Part shown: one piece after another, positions 53,517-62,227 of the stretch | How positions within the stretch are numbered: the first letter of the stretch is position 1 | Layout of the letters: every line of letters begins with the position of its first letter | From: Cellvibrio fontiphilus | Lineage (GTDB): Bacteria > Pseudomonadota > Gammaproteobacteria > Pseudomonadales > Cellvibrionaceae | Strand: one strand, 5' to 3' | DNA length: 64,000 bases | Assembly: GCF_035317345.1 (NCBI RefSeq) | Contig: NZ_JAYKTU010000003.1 | Program-made: the position numbers and the translations under genes | Notes under the pieces: generated by a model | The model's input: only the letters and a program-made list of their open reading frames with translations | Told to the model about the DNA's origin: nothing | The model's database searches: none

Positions 53517-54221
53517 GTGCATTCACCCGCTGACACCCCCGCTGTGTTACTCGACACCCGCAACGCCATAGAAACACCGGAAGGTGCACTTTTACCCCTG
53601 ACTCCCGCGGGCTTTATGGCGCGCAGCCTGGCGCAAATTATCGACCTGCTGTTTCGCGGCACCATCATCTTTGTGGTTTTTCTGATCTTCTCCATTTTTG
53701 GGAAAATGGGCAGCGGCATAGCACTGATTCTGGTTTTTGTCCTTGAATGGTTTTACTCGGTGTACTTTGAAGTGATGCGCAATGGCCGCACACCGGGCAA
53801 AAAAATGTTGGGCATCCGGGTAGTGAATGACGATGGCACTCCCATTACCTTTGGCCCCTCGCTGCTGCGCAATCTGCTGCGCGTGGCCGATTTCCTGCCG
53901 ATGTTTTACCTCACCGGCATTATCGCCAGCCTATGTAATCGCCAATTCAAACGCCTGGGCGATTTAGCAGCGGGCAGCATGGTGATTTACGACACCCCCA
54001 AAAAACAACCTGTGGATTTTGACGTGCGCGGCCAGCGCCCGGTACCCACCGATTTCTCAACCGACGAACAGCGCGCCCTGCTCGCCTTTGCTGAACGCAG
54101 CCAGTTTTTATCGGCCGAGCGGCAGGCAGAACTCGCGGCTTTATTAGCGCCGGTGCTGGGTGCAAAAGAGCCAGTTACTCATATCAAACAAATCGCCAAC
54201 ACCCTGGTGGGCAAATCCTGA
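53517..54221 (+). CDS. RDD-family membrane protein
   Basis: A 234-residue membrane protein with an RDD domain. An Arg and Asp pair lies in ARSLAQIIDLL of the first helix, and three helices are followed by the segment NGRTPGKKMLGIRVVNDDG, which is diagnostic of the family. The C-terminal 80 residues are soluble. GTG 53517 with AAAAGGA upstream is the start. RDD proteins may be ion antiporters or scaffold proteins. It is first in a six-gene operon and 17 bp precede the SpoIIM-like gene. Confidence 0.88.
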   Translation: MHSPADTPAVLLDTRNAIETPEGALLPLTPAGFMARSLAQIIDLLFRGTIIFVVFLIFSIFGKMGSGIALILVFVLEWFYSVYFEVMRNGRTPGKKMLGIRVVNDDGTPITFGPSLLRNLLRVADFLPMFYLTGIIASLCNRQFKRLGDLAAGSMVIYDTPKKQPVDFDVRGQRPVPTDFSTDEQRALLAFAERSQFLSAERQAELAALLAPVLGAKEPVTHIKQIANTLVGKS

Positions 54222-54238
54222 CGCAGTGAAGAACCACA

Positions 54239-55246
54239 ATGAAACAAGGACAATTCGAACAAACCTACCAACCTTTGTGGGAACTGCTGGAACAGCAAAT
54301 CCTCGCCTTGGAACACCCCAAACGCAGCCTGTCGGCCGCTGAACTGAGCGATTTTGCCAGCCGTTATCGCCGCCTGTGTCACTTACATGCCTTGGCGAAA
54401 GATCGTCACTATTCAAGCCATTTGGTGGATCACCTGGGCGATTTGGTGGTGCGCGGTCACCAGCAACTTTACTGCCGCAAGCAGCCATTCTGGCAGCAAC
54501 TGATTCGCTTTGTGGTCGCCGGTTTCCCCCGCCTGGTGCGTGAACAACAGCGCTACATTTGGTGGGCAACTGCCCTGCTCTACTTGCCGGGGGTAATGTT
54601 GTATTTGGCAATTCTGTGGCAACCGGATTTGGTTTACACCGTCACTTCGCCAGAACAGGTCAGCAGCTTTGAGGAAATGTATGACCCACAAAACCGTACA
54701 CTAGGCAGCGCGCGCGAATCGGAAACCAATGTGCAGATGTTCGGTTTTTACATTCGCAACAATATTGGAGTGAGCTTCCGCACTTTTGCATCGGGTATTT
54801 TATTTGGGGTCGGCTCGATTTTTTTCCTCGTCTACAACGGTTTATTAATGGGCGCCGTAGCCGGCCATTTAACCAATGCGGAATTTACCCAGACGTTTTT
54901 TAGTTTTGTGATTGGACACGGCAGCTTTGAATTAACGGCGATTTGTATCTCTGGCGCTGCCGGGCTGCTACTGGGCTACTCACTGCTCGCACCGGGCAAC
55001 CTCACCCGCACCGAATCCTTAAAACGCGCAAGTAAAATCGCCATACAGCTGATGTACGGCGTTATTCTTATGTTGCTTATCGCCGCGTTTATTGAGGCTT
55101 TTTGGTCATCCAATAACATTTTGTTGCCCTGGCAAAAGTATTGGGTGGGTGGCTTCTTATGGACACTCGTAATCGCCTATTTGGTATTTAGTGGTCGCAA
55201 CCTGGATGCACATATGGATTCCGCAGCAGAAGGGAAACGTTCATGA
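54239..55246 (+). CDS. Stage II sporulation protein M-like membrane protein (DUF95)
   Basis: A 335-residue membrane protein with a soluble N-terminal region (about 1-100) and about five to six helices. The hydrophobic pattern IRNNIGVSFRTFASGILFGVGS and LFSFVIGHGSFEL-like FFSFVIGHGSFELTA are typical of the SpoIIM/DUF95 family. In non-sporulating bacteria it is found beside RDD, MoxR and DUF58 genes. Function unknown; no sporulation role is implied. The stop overlaps the next start by 4 nt (ATGA). Confidence 0.85.
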   Translation: MKQGQFEQTYQPLWELLEQQILALEHPKRSLSAAELSDFASRYRRLCHLHALAKDRHYSSHLVDHLGDLVVRGHQQLYCRKQPFWQQLIRFVVAGFPRLVREQQRYIWWATALLYLPGVMLYLAILWQPDLVYTVTSPEQVSSFEEMYDPQNRTLGSARESETNVQMFGFYIRNNIGVSFRTFASGILFGVGSIFFLVYNGLLMGAVAGHLTNAEFTQTFFSFVIGHGSFELTAICISGAAGLLLGYSLLAPGNLTRTESLKRASKIAIQLMYGVILMLLIAAFIEAFWSSNNILLPWQKYWVGGFLWTLVIAYLVFSGRNLDAHMDSAAEGKRS

Positions 55247-56898
55247 ATCTGGATCAGGTGACCCTGGAAATTCGCCCGCGTTCCGCATGGGAGGCGGTTG
55301 ACCTTGGCCTGCTGATGGCCAAGCGTTGGTGGCTGCCCATGATGAAAGTCTGGCTGCTAGCGAGCGCGCCTTTTTTTGCGTTGGCACTGTGTATGCCGGC
55401 CAATTATTTTTGGGCTGCTTTTTTAGTGCTCTGGTGGTTTAAACCACTGTATGAGCGCCCTTTATTGCATATTCTGAGTCGCGCCGTTTTTAATGAGCTA
55501 CCCAGCACCCACAGCACCTTGCAACAATTTCCACGGCTCGCCATGCAACAAATTTTTATGAGCCTCACGCTGCGCCGGTTTAGCCCCACGCGCGCGATGG
55601 ATTTGCCCGTAGTACAGCTGGAAGGTTTGGCCGGCGCGCGACGTCAAGCGCGTATTTCCCTGTTGCACAGAGAGGATTCCGCCCCCGCCGGCTGGTTAAG
55701 TTTTATCGGTTTACAGCTGGAAATTTATCTCGCGCTGGGCATGATCAGTTTGCTCTGGTCAATGATTCCCAGCGAAATAGAAATCGAATGGGCCAATCTA
55801 TTTTTTAATCAACAAACAGCGCAACTCAAGTACCTTCAACTCGCGCTTTGGTATCTCGCGCTGGGGTTAACCGCACCATTTTATGTGGCCTGTGGATTTG
55901 CACTCTATTTAAATCGCCGCATAAAACTGGAGGCCTGGGATATAGATATTGCCTTTCGTCGCATAGCCGAAAAACGCAAAAACAATCACTCAAGTGCACC
56001 GCTGCTTTCCACACTAGTGGCGCTGATACTCTGCGGCAGCCTTGCGGTCACAATACCAAATACCAGTTACGCCGATGAATCGCTTCCGGTAATGGATACT
56101 GCCGATAGCAGCGAAAAAAACACCGCCCCGACATTTGTCGAACCACCGCTCGGCGAATATCGGGATCTGACCAGAGAAGAGGCCCATGACGCAATTAATA
56201 ACGTCATGCAAGGCAGCGAATTTAGTCGTAAAGAAATAAAACGTCGCCTGACTTATATAGAGCCGGAAGAAAAAGAAAACTGGCTGACAAAATATCTGGA
56301 TGAAAAATTTGGGGACTTTTTTAAAGACTGGGAAGATTTTCGCGGTTTTGGCTACGCGGCTTCAGCACTGGAAATTGCACTTTGGTGTGCCGTTTTATTG
56401 TTGATCGGATTGCTGGTGTACCGCTATCGCCACTGGCTTGCCGCACAGTATGTGCGCATTGCTCCGCCCAAGGCCCCCAGGGTTATTCCGCAAACCCTGT
56501 TTGGCATGGAAGTGACCCGCGAATCGCTTCCCGAGAATATTAGCCACAGCGCGCTGCAGTTATTAGCGCAAGGCGATAGCCGCGCGGCACTGGCCTTACT
56601 TTATCGCGCCAGCTTGTTCCAATTGATTCATCGGGGCGTTGATATTCACGAAGGCCACACTGAAGGTGAATGCGTGCAACTCATGGTCGAGCTTTTTGGC
56701 GGGACACTGGATATCACTAAAATACCAGGCAACAAATCAACACAAATTAATTATTTCACCTCCCTTACCCGCCACTGGCAGCAGCTGGCCTATGGGCATC
56801 AATTGCCACCATTGGCCCTTGCGGAACAGCTCTGCAAGGAGTGGAACAGCTGTTGGCTGAGCAACCAAACAGCTAACAATGTGGCAGGTGAAAAATGA
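55243..56898 (+). CDS. DUF4129-containing membrane protein
   Basis: A 551-residue protein with several N-terminal helices (to about residue 285) and a soluble segment. A further helix lies at about 375-395, followed by a C-terminal DUF4129 domain (about 415-530) with ALQLLAQGDSRAALALLYRASL. It overlaps the genes on both sides by ATGA, so translation is coupled. DUF4129 proteins accompany MoxR and DUF58 proteins in many bacteria and may handle cell-envelope stress or transglutaminase-like assembly. No enzyme motif is visible. Confidence 0.85.
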   Translation: MNLDQVTLEIRPRSAWEAVDLGLLMAKRWWLPMMKVWLLASAPFFALALCMPANYFWAAFLVLWWFKPLYERPLLHILSRAVFNELPSTHSTLQQFPRLAMQQIFMSLTLRRFSPTRAMDLPVVQLEGLAGARRQARISLLHREDSAPAGWLSFIGLQLEIYLALGMISLLWSMIPSEIEIEWANLFFNQQTAQLKYLQLALWYLALGLTAPFYVACGFALYLNRRIKLEAWDIDIAFRRIAEKRKNNHSSAPLLSTLVALILCGSLAVTIPNTSYADESLPVMDTADSSEKNTAPTFVEPPLGEYRDLTREEAHDAINNVMQGSEFSRKEIKRRLTYIEPEEKENWLTKYLDEKFGDFFKDWEDFRGFGYAASALEIALWCAVLLLIGLLVYRYRHWLAAQYVRIAPPKAPRVIPQTLFGMEVTRESLPENISHSALQLLAQGDSRAALALLYRASLFQLIHRGVDIHEGHTEGECVQLMVELFGGTLDITKIPGNKSTQINYFTSLTRHWQQLAYGHQLPPLALAEQLCKEWNSCWLSNQTANNVAGEK

Positions 56899-58364
56899 AA
56901 AACCTGCCCCTTCGCCAAATAATTCTACTGATTCTTTTTGCTGCAGTTGTGCTCGCCGGTTCGGGTTATTGGGCTTACAACAGTTTTCGCTGGGAAGAAA
57001 AAGAAATCGACCACGGCTATTCCACCGAAGCCAAACAGAATGATTTTCTCGCTGCAGAAATTTTTCTGCGACGCCAAGGCGTCAGTGCAATCAGTATTAA
57101 AAGTCTCAGCTTATTGGAAAACCACCGCTGGCGCGACATAGCACTAACACCTGACGACACTATAGTGTTGGTTAATGCCAATAAAACGCTTAATCAGGAC
57201 AGGTATGACCGGCTTTATAAGTGGGTTGAAAATGGCGGCACGCTGATTGTTTCGACACAAAACCCCTATATTGGCGCCCACACCAATCAGGAAGATTTAC
57301 TGCTGCGCGATTTTGGTGTGACACCCGCAGTAGATACAGACAACGATTTTGCAGAAAAACTGTTTGATGTGTTTGATAAAAAAGATAAACAGGATGGCGA
57401 AACAGATGAGAGCGGTAAGGCAGACGATCAAGCAGACGATCAAGCAGACGATCAAGCAGACGATCAAGCAGACGATCAAGCAGACGATCAAGCAGACGAT
57501 CAAGCAGACGATCAGCAAAATGATCCCCTGTTAAAAACCGGGAACAACAAAACACAGCAAACAACTGAAAAAAATAATTCAGAAAAAAATAACGCAGAAA
57601 AAAAACCGGAGAATTACTATCGCTGCAACCTTGACCAAGAAGTAACCACCGTTGAGTTTGCCGGTGAACCCAAGCCGCTCGCCTTTGATTTTAGTCGCCA
57701 TGATCCGTTTACATTTTACGATGACAGCGATGACGCCACTGATAATGAAAATGAAATAGACACCAATGAAGAAAATACCGATAACACTTCGCACATGCTC
57801 TATTTTGATGTGGGTGCTGGCGGCATAACCATCACCAGCGATACCCGTATTTGGACTAACCAGCATATCGATTGCCATGATCACGCCTATGCACTCTGGC
57901 GCCTGGCCAATCACAATGGCCGCGTTTGGTTTTTAACCAATCAGGATGCACCCTCACTGACCAGTATTATTTGGCGCAATGCATCCTACGGTGTGCTCGC
58001 TGTACTGATTGCACTCGTGCTTTGGCTGTGGGCCAAGAGCCAGCGTTTTGGCCCGGTGTTTAGTGCAACCGAAAACGCACGCCGTAGTTTGGCGGAGCAT
58101 ATTTATGCCAGTGCCATGCTGCTCTGGCGCCATCGGCAACATCCCCAACTGCTCACTTTATTGCGCCAGCAAATCATTCATCGACTGCAACATCACCCGC
58201 AAGTTTTTGCGGCAGACCAGCAAGAACAACTGATTTTTTTACAGGAATTAACCGGCATTAACCGCGAGGCAATCCAGCGCGCACTTTATGCCGATAATCT
58301 GCACACCCCACAGGACTTTGCTAACGCCATAGCCCACTTGCAAACCATCAGGAAGCAACTATGA
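56895..58364 (+). CDS. DUF4350 membrane protein with an Asp-rich tandem repeat
   Basis: A 489-residue protein with an N-terminal helix (about 9-27), a DUF4350 extracytoplasmic part, a second helix (about 365-385, YGVLAVLIALVLWLWA) and a cytoplasmic C-terminus. Between them lies a linker of roughly 90 very acidic, Gln- and Asn-rich residues with eight ADDQ units (57420-57515). The DUF4350 fold resembles glutamine amidotransferase-like proteins, and no catalytic residues were identified here. It overlaps its neighbours by 4 nt on both sides. The repeat is likely disordered and length-variable. Confidence 0.85.
   Translation: MKNLPLRQIILLILFAAVVLAGSGYWAYNSFRWEEKEIDHGYSTEAKQNDFLAAEIFLRRQGVSAISIKSLSLLENHRWRDIALTPDDTIVLVNANKTLNQDRYDRLYKWVENGGTLIVSTQNPYIGAHTNQEDLLLRDFGVTPAVDTDNDFAEKLFDVFDKKDKQDGETDESGKADDQADDQADDQADDQADDQADDQADDQADDQQNDPLLKTGNNKTQQTTEKNNSEKNNAEKKPENYYRCNLDQEVTTVEFAGEPKPLAFDFSRHDPFTFYDDSDDATDNENEIDTNEENTDNTSHMLYFDVGAGGITITSDTRIWTNQHIDCHDHAYALWRLANHNGRVWFLTNQDAPSLTSIIWRNASYGVLAVLIALVLWLWAKSQRFGPVFSATENARRSLAEHIYASAMLLWRHRQHPQLLTLLRQQIIHRLQHHPQVFAADQQEQLIFLQELTGINREAIQRALYADNLHTPQDFANAIAHLQTIRKQL
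57420..57515 (+). repeat. 12-bp tandem repeat x8 encoding ADDQ
   Basis: Eight units of GCAGACGATCAA are nearly identical; only the last reads CAG at its final codon. The repeat unit is a multiple of three, so copy-number change keeps the frame. Because no unit contains a stop in other frames, it creates long spurious open frames on both strands here. Confidence 0.97.
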
Positions 58365-59386
58365 CCGAATCATTTGAGCTGAATAATACCAGTGAGAAAA
58401 CCACCAGCACTGGTGATGACAATACCCAGCAACGTTTACAGCAAGCGAGCAACCTGGCCAATAACTTACTGCAGGAAATTAAACGGGTTTTAATTGGTCA
58501 GGATGCAGTTATCGAGCAAGTGCTGATTGCGCTTATCGCACGCGGCCATGTATTAATTGAAGGTGTTCCCGGCTTGGGCAAAACCCTGTTAGTGCGCAGC
58601 CTTGCCAAATGTTTTGGTGGACAATTTTCGCGTGTGCAATTCACCCCGGATTTAATGCCCAGCGATGTCACCGGTCACGCCATGTTTAATATGGCCAAAC
58701 AGGAATTTGAAATTCGCAAAGGCCCGGCGTTTACCAATTTATTGCTTGCCGATGAAATTAACCGCGCGCCGGCAAAAACCCAGGCAGCGCTATTGGAAGT
58801 TATGCAAGAAGGGCAGATTACAATCGAAGGTGAATCCTTTAAAACCGGTGAGCCTTTTATGGTATTGGCGACGCAAAACCCGGTTGAACAGGAAGGCACT
58901 TACCCGCTGCCTGAAGCGGAGCTGGATCGCTTTATGCTCAAAGTAATTATTGATTACCCCAGCGAGAGCGACGAGCAACTGATGCTGCGTCAGGTTAGCT
59001 GCCAAGCCCAGGGCGGATTTGGCCTGGAGCATATTCGCACCCTGTTAAAACCGGCCCATGTATTAAGCCTGCAAAAAATTGCAGAGCAAATTACAGTAGA
59101 CGAAAAAATTCTGCAGTATGTAGTAAAACTGGTGCGTGCAACCCGCAGCTGGGCAGGCATAGCGCGCGGCGCCGGCCCACGCGCTTGCATTGCATTGCTC
59201 GCCGCCGCTCGCGCTTATGCACTGTTAAATAATAATGCGTTTGTCACACCGGACGATGTAAAAAAAATGTTTATTCCAGCTTTGCGCCACCGCATTTTGT
59301 TATCGCCGGAACTGGCGATTGAAGGCATAGCGGCTGAGCGGATATTGAATAATATTTTGCTGCAGGTTGACGCACCGCGGGATTAA
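58361..59386 (+). CDS. MoxR-family AAA+ ATPase
   Basis: A 341-residue AAA+ ATPase. Walker A is GVPGLGKTLL, Walker B is LLLADEINRAPAKTQAAL, sensor 1 is ATQNPVEQEGTYPLPEAELDRF, and the C-terminal lid domain follows. MoxR ATPases act as chaperones that activate partner proteins, often von Willebrand (VWA) or DUF58 proteins encoded nearby, and here DUF58 follows by 3 bp. It overlaps DUF4350 by ATGA. Confidence 0.94.
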   Translation: MTESFELNNTSEKTTSTGDDNTQQRLQQASNLANNLLQEIKRVLIGQDAVIEQVLIALIARGHVLIEGVPGLGKTLLVRSLAKCFGGQFSRVQFTPDLMPSDVTGHAMFNMAKQEFEIRKGPAFTNLLLADEINRAPAKTQAALLEVMQEGQITIEGESFKTGEPFMVLATQNPVEQEGTYPLPEAELDRFMLKVIIDYPSESDEQLMLRQVSCQAQGGFGLEHIRTLLKPAHVLSLQKIAEQITVDEKILQYVVKLVRATRSWAGIARGAGPRACIALLAAARAYALLNNNAFVTPDDVKKMFIPALRHRILLSPELAIEGIAAERILNNILLQVDAPRD

Positions 59387-59389
59387 TTT

Positions 59390-60736
59390 ATGCGCAGAAA
59401 ATGGATTCCCAGCTCAATATTAATCACCGCCTTTGCGCTATTGGGTGCGGCGATTTTTATCAACGCCTTCAGCAAAAGCTACTTTAATCTGGGGCTGGCT
59501 AATTATTTACCCGCGACATTATTTGGCGGGCTGATAGTTATCGCGCTGCTGGATTTTATTTTATCGCGCCGCCTACCACCGGTAGAAATTAGCCGCGAAA
59601 TAGCAGGCAACCTCGCGGTTGATAAATGGGCAACAGTAACCCTGCGCATTAAACACGGCTTTCATCAAGCGACTCGCATAAAAGTATTTGATGGTGTCCC
59701 CAATAGCGCCGACTACCAAAACTTACCGCTACAAATTGCATTGCAACCCCAGCATCACAGCCGCACGGAATATCAATTGCGCCCGCTGATGCGCGGCGCC
59801 ACCGAAATTAATCCGGCGCACATAGAATTTTCCAGCCCTTTGGGATTATGGGCAATTCGCTATTGGGCCGGAGTTGTCACACCAATAAAGGTCTATCCGG
59901 ATTTTGTTGCTATCGCCAACTACAGTATTCTCGCGACCGAAAATCACACCAGCCAAATGGGCATAAAAAAACGCCAGCGCCGTGGTGAAGGCATGGAATT
60001 TCATCAATTGCGCGATTACCGCGATGGCGACAGCTTGCGCCAATTGGATTGGAAAGCCACCGCGCGCCGCCAAAAATTAATGGCGCGGGATTATCAGGAC
60101 GAGCGCGACCAACAAATTGTATTGATGATTGACAGCGGCCGCCGCATGCGCGCCAAAGATGACGAACTGAATCATTTTGATCACGCCCTTAACGCCATGC
60201 TGCTGGTGAGTTATATCGCTCTGCGCCAGGGCGACAATATCAGCCTGCTCAGTTTTGGCAGCGAGGGCAGCCAAAAACACCGTTGGATTCCACCGCAAAA
60301 AGGCGTAGAGCGCATTAAAAATCTGCTTAATGGAATTTACGACTTACAGCCAAGTCAGGCCACTGCGGATTACATTACCGCCGCTGAAAAACTCAGCATC
60401 CTGCAACCCAAACGCTCGCTAATTATTTTAGTCACCAATTCCCGCGACGAAGATAATCACGAATTATTGCTGGCCGTAAACTTGCTAAAAAAACGCCATT
60501 TAGTGATGGTGGTCAATATTCGCGAACAAATCCTCGACCAACTCGCTGACATCCCCGTCCGCGGCTTTGACGATGCACTGCACTACGCTGGTGTGCAACA
60601 ATTCATCCACCAACGCCACGAAAGCCACCAACAACTCACCGCCTCCGGCATCTATGCCATAGACTGTACCGCCAATGAATTAGCAGTGCGGGTAGCAAAT
60701 GCGTATTGGGAGATTAAGGGCGCGGGGATTTTGTAG
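59390..60736 (+). CDS. DUF58 protein (VWA-like), MoxR partner
   Basis: A 448-residue protein with two N-terminal helices (about 8-50), a central beta region and a DUF58 core. The core has the motif DYRDGDSLRQLDWKATAR (about 200-220) and a MIDAS-like DSGR element (VLMIDSGRRM) of VWA type. It is expected to be activated by the MoxR ATPase encoded just upstream and to act at the inner membrane. It is last gene of the operon; a hairpin follows after about 95 bp. Confidence 0.92.
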   Translation: MRRKWIPSSILITAFALLGAAIFINAFSKSYFNLGLANYLPATLFGGLIVIALLDFILSRRLPPVEISREIAGNLAVDKWATVTLRIKHGFHQATRIKVFDGVPNSADYQNLPLQIALQPQHHSRTEYQLRPLMRGATEINPAHIEFSSPLGLWAIRYWAGVVTPIKVYPDFVAIANYSILATENHTSQMGIKKRQRRGEGMEFHQLRDYRDGDSLRQLDWKATARRQKLMARDYQDERDQQIVLMIDSGRRMRAKDDELNHFDHALNAMLLVSYIALRQGDNISLLSFGSEGSQKHRWIPPQKGVERIKNLLNGIYDLQPSQATADYITAAEKLSILQPKRSLIILVTNSRDEDNHELLLAVNLLKKRHLVMVVNIREQILDQLADIPVRGFDDALHYAGVQQFIHQRHESHQQLTASGIYAIDCTANELAVRVANAYWEIKGAGIL

Positions 60737-60831
60737 ATAAAACTATGTAAATCCTGTTATCCAGTTAGCTGCTTAACATAGTTGTTGTTTAACAAAATAT
60801 TCAGGCGCGCGTTAGCAAACGTTGATCTATG

Positions 60832-60861
60832 AACCTATCCGCCGTTACCGGCGGACAGGTT
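60832..60861. terminator. Hairpin between the DUF58 gene and the convergent DUF1552 gene
   Basis: The stem AACCT-CCGCCG / CGGCGG-AGGTT has a 4-nt loop and a 2-nt bulge on each side, followed by a short T run on the plus strand and flanked by AAAAC on the minus. It probably ends the six-gene operon and perhaps the DUF1552 transcript too. Confidence 0.6.
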
Positions 60862-60878
60862 TTTAACTGCCTTAAAAC

Positions 60879-62210
60879 TTACCGCAAAAATCCGCTAATC
60901 CCGCCATAACTATTGCCGTAGCGACTCCAGTTCAAGCCAAAAGCTTTGGCGATATCCAGATACAGATTGGACATGCCGATATTCATTGCATCTATGGCTC
61001 TGCCGTTTTGGATGGCACCGCCGGCGCCGCCCGCGACATAAATACCGGGGTTTTCTTGTTGGTGGTTGCCGCCGCCGACTTCTGACATCACCAGTATTAA
61101 GGTGTTATCCAGCAGTGAGCCGCCGTAGGCCGCATCGGGGCGCGCGGCGAGTTCATCCATCAGGTAGGCGACCATCATGTTGTACCAGCGAGTTTGTGAA
61201 TCAAATAACGACGATTCATTGTGCGAGCTGACATGACTGCGGGTTTCGTTCCAGTTCAAGCGATCACCCGAACCAAACTCACCCATGTAAGGGCGGATGC
61301 TGGGGAAATTTAATTTTAAGGATTCATCCTGCGCGCCCATAAATTGGAAGCTGGCGGTGCGGGTAATGTCGGCCTGGAAGGCCATGGCGATGTTGCGCAT
61401 TTGCGCTTTGGCAATTAACTCCGCATCGTCATTCACACCGGTCATACCAATTGTGGGGCGGCTAAAACCAGTGCCATTACCCAAATCCAAGGTGCTGGTA
61501 AGTGTGCTTTGATAATAATTCAAAGCCTCCTCGTGACTGAGCAACTTACCCTGCTGCTGCACATTGAGCGTATTGGCTTGCAGTAAATCCAAATTTTCAT
61601 GCAGGCTTTCCAATACTTTTTTGCGGCGCTCCGCGTCCGGGTCGGGTGTGCCACTGCTGCTGCCTACTACATCCGCAAGCAGGTTGTCATATACCTGCTG
61701 GGGGTTATCGGGCACCTGGATCTTTACACCGTTTTTGTCAGTAAATGGTAGATATTCAGAGCCAATCGCACGGCTTGACCAAACCCCCACGTGCATGTTT
61801 TTGGTGAGGCGCCCACCGAGCGCTTCACCTATTGCCACATCAAAAGAAGGCGCGCGATCCACCCCCCCGGAAAATACTGCACGGCACGCTTCCGGGTGAC
61901 CGGAGCTGCCGCCGTGACCGACGTAACTTAAATTTTTGAACGCGACCACTTTGTTGATGTGGTTATTTAAATGTTGCAGCGGGCTGGTGCCAAAACTGCC
62001 ACTACCCAATGCACCGACATTGTAAGAATGCCATTTATCGCGCACGCAACCGTTAGGGTAAAACACCATCACAAAACGCTTGGCACCGCCGGTTTGCGCA
62101 AACACATTGGCCGACAACATAAACTGGCTGGTGAACGCGGTGGTTAAACCGGCCTTCGCAAGGGTGCGGAGGAAATCGCGACGTTGCATTTTATTTTTTA
62201 AGATATTCAT
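60879..62210 (-). CDS. DUF1552 secreted protein, twin-arginine signal
   Basis: A 443-residue protein starting with a Tat-type signal (MQRRDFLRTLAKAGLTTAF at residues 8-26, motif RRDFLR), so it is exported folded. The family DUF1552 is alkaline-phosphatase-like in some predictions; here MVFYPNGCVRDKWH and VMSEVGGGNHQ are visible. It is encoded 17 bp after a DUF1592/DUF1588-type gene on the same strand. Such pairs are abundant in Planctomycetes and Verrucomicrobia, and also occur in some Cellvibrio-like genomes. The function is unknown. Confidence 0.88.
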   Translation of the reverse strand: MNILKNKMQRRDFLRTLAKAGLTTAFTSQFMLSANVFAQTGGAKRFVMVFYPNGCVRDKWHSYNVGALGSGSFGTSPLQHLNNHINKVVAFKNLSYVGHGGSSGHPEACRAVFSGGVDRAPSFDVAIGEALGGRLTKNMHVGVWSSRAIGSEYLPFTDKNGVKIQVPDNPQQVYDNLLADVVGSSSGTPDPDAERRKKVLESLHENLDLLQANTLNVQQQGKLLSHEEALNYYQSTLTSTLDLGNGTGFSRPTIGMTGVNDDAELIAKAQMRNIAMAFQADITRTASFQFMGAQDESLKLNFPSIRPYMGEFGSGDRLNWNETRSHVSSHNESSLFDSQTRWYNMMVAYLMDELAARPDAAYGGSLLDNTLILVMSEVGGGNHQQENPGIYVAGGAGGAIQNGRAIDAMNIGMSNLYLDIAKAFGLNWSRYGNSYGGISGFLR

Positions 62211-62227
62211 GCGGATGTCCTCGGCAA

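Noticed and set aside
57420..57515. Regular direct repeats resembling a CRISPR array
   Set aside because: The units are 12 bp and contiguous with no spacers. They encode ADDQ in frame inside a real gene, and no cas genes are nearby.
57190..57564. Open frames with RLLD and CLIV repeats on the minus strand
   Set aside because: They are by-products of the 12-bp GCAGACGATCAA repeat, which contains no stop codons in other frames, and they lie inside the DUF4350 gene with no start signal.
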